From Telluria antibiotica (GTDB lineage: Bacteria; Pseudomonadota; Gammaproteobacteria; Burkholderiales; Burkholderiaceae_D), in the NCBI RefSeq assembly GCF_011682055.1, contig NZ_JAAQOM010000005.1, positions 186,001-250,000 of the forward strand: a stretch of 64,000 nucleotides of DNA, read 5' to 3'. Positions within the stretch are counted from its first letter, which is position 1, and the number at the start of each line of letters is the position of its first letter. Made by a program: the position numbers and the translations under genes. Of this stretch, positions 62,421 to 64,000 are shown piece after piece. Under the pieces are notes generated by a model. The model worked only from the letters and a program-made list of their open reading frames with translations, did not search any database and was not told where the DNA came from.

Positions 62421-64000
62421 ATGGCTGTCGCCGAAAAAGAAACCCTTGGGTTCCAAGCAGAAGTCAAACAGCTGCTGCAACTGATGATCCACTCCTTGTA
62501 CTCGAACAAGGAGATTTTCCTCCGAGAACTGATTTCCAATGCGTCCGACGCGGCCGACAAGCTGCGCTTCGAGGCCATCAACAACGACAGCCTGTACGGC
62601 AACGACCATGAACTGAAGATCAAGGTCCTGTTCGACAAGGCCGCGCGCACCGTCACCATTTCCGACAACGGTATCGGCATGAGCCGCGACGAAGTGATCT
62701 CGCACCTGGGCACCATCGCCAAGTCGGGCACGAAGGAATTCTTCAGCAAGCTGTCGGGCGACCAGCAGGCCGACGCCGCGCTGATCGGCCAGTTCGGCGT
62801 GGGCTTCTACTCGGCCTTCATCGTGGCCGACCGCGTCACCGTCGAGACCCGCCGCGCGGGCGCCGACGCGGCCGACGGCGTTCGCTGGGAATCGGCGGGC
62901 GAGGGCGATTACACGGTCGAGCAGATCGAGAAGACGAACCGCGGCACCGACATCATCCTGCACCTGCGCGAAGGCGAGGACGAGCTGCTGTCGTCGTGGA
63001 AGCTGAAATCCATCATCCGCAAGTACTCCGACCACATCTCGCTGCCGATCGTGATGCACAAGGAAGAGTGGGACGAGGAGAAGAAGGAAACCGTTGTCAA
63101 GGATGAATTCGAGACCGTGAACCAGGCGTCCGCGCTGTGGGCACGCAGCAAGTCCGACATCACGCAGGAACAGTACGAAGAGTTCTACAAGCACGTCTCG
63201 CACGACTTCCAGCCGCCGCTCGCGTACACGCATAACCGCGTCGAGGGCCGCAGCGAATACACGCAGTTGCTGTACGTGCCGGGCCACGCCCCGTTCGACC
63301 TGTGGGACCGCAACAAGCGCGGCGGCATCAAGCTGTACGTGAAGCGCGTCTTCATCATGGACGACGCCGAGCAGCTGATGCCCGTCTACCTGCGCTTCGT
63401 GAAGGGCGTGATCGACTCCAACGACCTGCCGCTGAACGTGTCGCGCGAGATCCTGCAGGAGTCGCGCGACGTGCGCGTGATCCGCGAAGGTTCGACCAAG
63501 CGCGTTCTGGGCATGCTCGAGGAAATGGCCAACAGCGACGAGCAGGAAGGCAAGGACAAGTACGCGACCTTCTGGAAGGAATTCGGCCAGGTGCTGAAGG
63601 AGGGCATCGGCGAGGACACCACCAACAAGGACCGCATCGCCAAGCTGCTGCGCTTCGCGTCGACGCACACGGATTCGTCGGACCAGACGGTGTCCTTCGC
63701 CGACTACATCGGCCGCATGAAGGAAGGCCAGGAAAAGATCTATTACGTCACGGCGGACAATTACACCGCGGCGAAGAATAGCCCGCACCTTGAGATTTTC
63801 CGCAAGAAGGGCGTCGAAGTGCTGCTGCTGACGGACCGCGTCGACGAGTGGATGCTGTCGTTCCTGAACGATTTCGACGGCAAGGAACTGGTGTCCGTCG
63901 CGAAGGGCGGCCTGGACCTGGGCAAGCTCGAGGACGAGGCCGAGAAGAAGGAACACGAGGAGACGGAATCGCAGTACAAGGATCTCGTCGAGAAGATGAA
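62421..64000 (+). CDS. htpG: Hsp90-family chaperone HtpG (3' end missing)
   Basis: Visible: 526 codons; full length should be about 630 residues. N-terminal GHKL ATPase: [56 protein letters not shown]; middle domain: [26 protein letters not shown], and the charged linker. It assists client folding after heat stress. Ribosome site ACGAGG before ATG; sigma-32 promoter upstream. Truncated by the window. Confidence 0.97.
   Translation, partial: MAVAEKETLGFQAEVKQLLQLMIHSLYSNKEIFLRELISNASDAADKLRFEAINNDSLYGNDHELKIKVLFDKAARTVTISDNGIGMSRDEVISHLGTIAKSGTKEFFSKLSGDQQADAALIGQFGVGFYSAFIVADRVTVETRRAGADAADGVRWESAGEGDYTVEQIEKTNRGTDIILHLREGEDELLSSWKLKSIIRKYSDHISLPIVMHKEEWDEEKKETVVKDEFETVNQASALWARSKSDITQEQYEEFYKHVSHDFQPPLAYTHNRVEGRSEYTQLLYVPGHAPFDLWDRNKRGGIKLYVKRVFIMDDAEQLMPVYLRFVKGVIDSNDLPLNVSREILQESRDVRVIREGSTKRVLGMLEEMANSDEQEGKDKYATFWKEFGQVLKEGIGEDTTNKDRIAKLLRFASTHTDSSDQTVSFADYIGRMKEGQEKIYYVTADNYTAAKNSPHLEIFRKKGVEVLLLTDRVDEWMLSFLNDFDGKELVSVAKGGLDLGKLEDEAEKKEHEETESQYKDLVEKM

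Overview
The window is high-GC DNA (roughly two thirds G+C, judged by eye) packed with genes on both strands. Several features point to a betaproteobacterium of the Oxalobacteraceae, close to Massilia: the dapC-dapD-pilU and arsC-like-dapE-prmB blocks, EnvZ/OmpR-type regulators, many c-di-GMP and HDOD proteins, and intergenic palindromes reading GTAGGGTGGGC...GCCCACGCG. This placement is inference from gene order and protein style, not a database match. I saw no rRNA, tRNA, CRISPR array, phage or intact insertion sequence.

Region 1-8.3 kb carries an ABC efflux set (adaptor, ATPase, permease cut by the window edge), pnuC with a NadR-type kinase, and a TonB-dependent receptor whose leader is a clear TPP riboswitch, followed by a DUF535 gene and a glutathione S-transferase. 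Region 8.3-13.4 kb holds a collapsed dkgB-like pseudogene, an MFS exporter with divergent LysR regulator, an SdpI-like protein, a PhzF-like isomerase and a FeeM-like N-acyltransferase. A 985-residue membrane GGDEF/EAL protein follows to 16.5 kb. Region 16.5-21.9 kb is patchier: a decayed gluconate-dehydrogenase-like gene set, a lower-GC stretch with an alpha/beta hydrolase and small membrane proteins, an EamA transporter, an AraC regulator, and a strong candidate small RNA.

Region 21.9-33 kb has a WxxGxW-type secreted protein, an EnvZ/OmpR pair with an OmpR-like site upstream, a FapA-domain protein, three tandem hairpin repeats, an ACE-family M2 peptidase, an HDOD protein, a CheW and an ABC-F ATPase. 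Region 33-41 kb is the lysine/diaminopimelate region (dapC, dapD, dapE) with pilU, prmB and an arsC/spx-like gene, split by a lower-GC insertion of three unknown genes. Region 41-50 kb has a DUF1275 protein, a GH31 glycosidase, and an AraC-controlled operon of an alkyl-DHAP-synthase-like flavoprotein, a GlpD-like dehydrogenase and an FGGY kinase.

Region 50-64 kb includes a REC-PAS-GGDEF regulator, a PLP aminotransferase, RidA, an EamA/MocR divergent pair, an SMR-transporter remnant, a GST/LysR divergent pair, and a six-gene operon with an ECF42-type sigma factor, two DGPF (YCII) proteins, a VOC protein, a protein with an internal duplication and a GyrI-like protein. The last gene is htpG behind a textbook sigma-32 promoter, cut by the window end.
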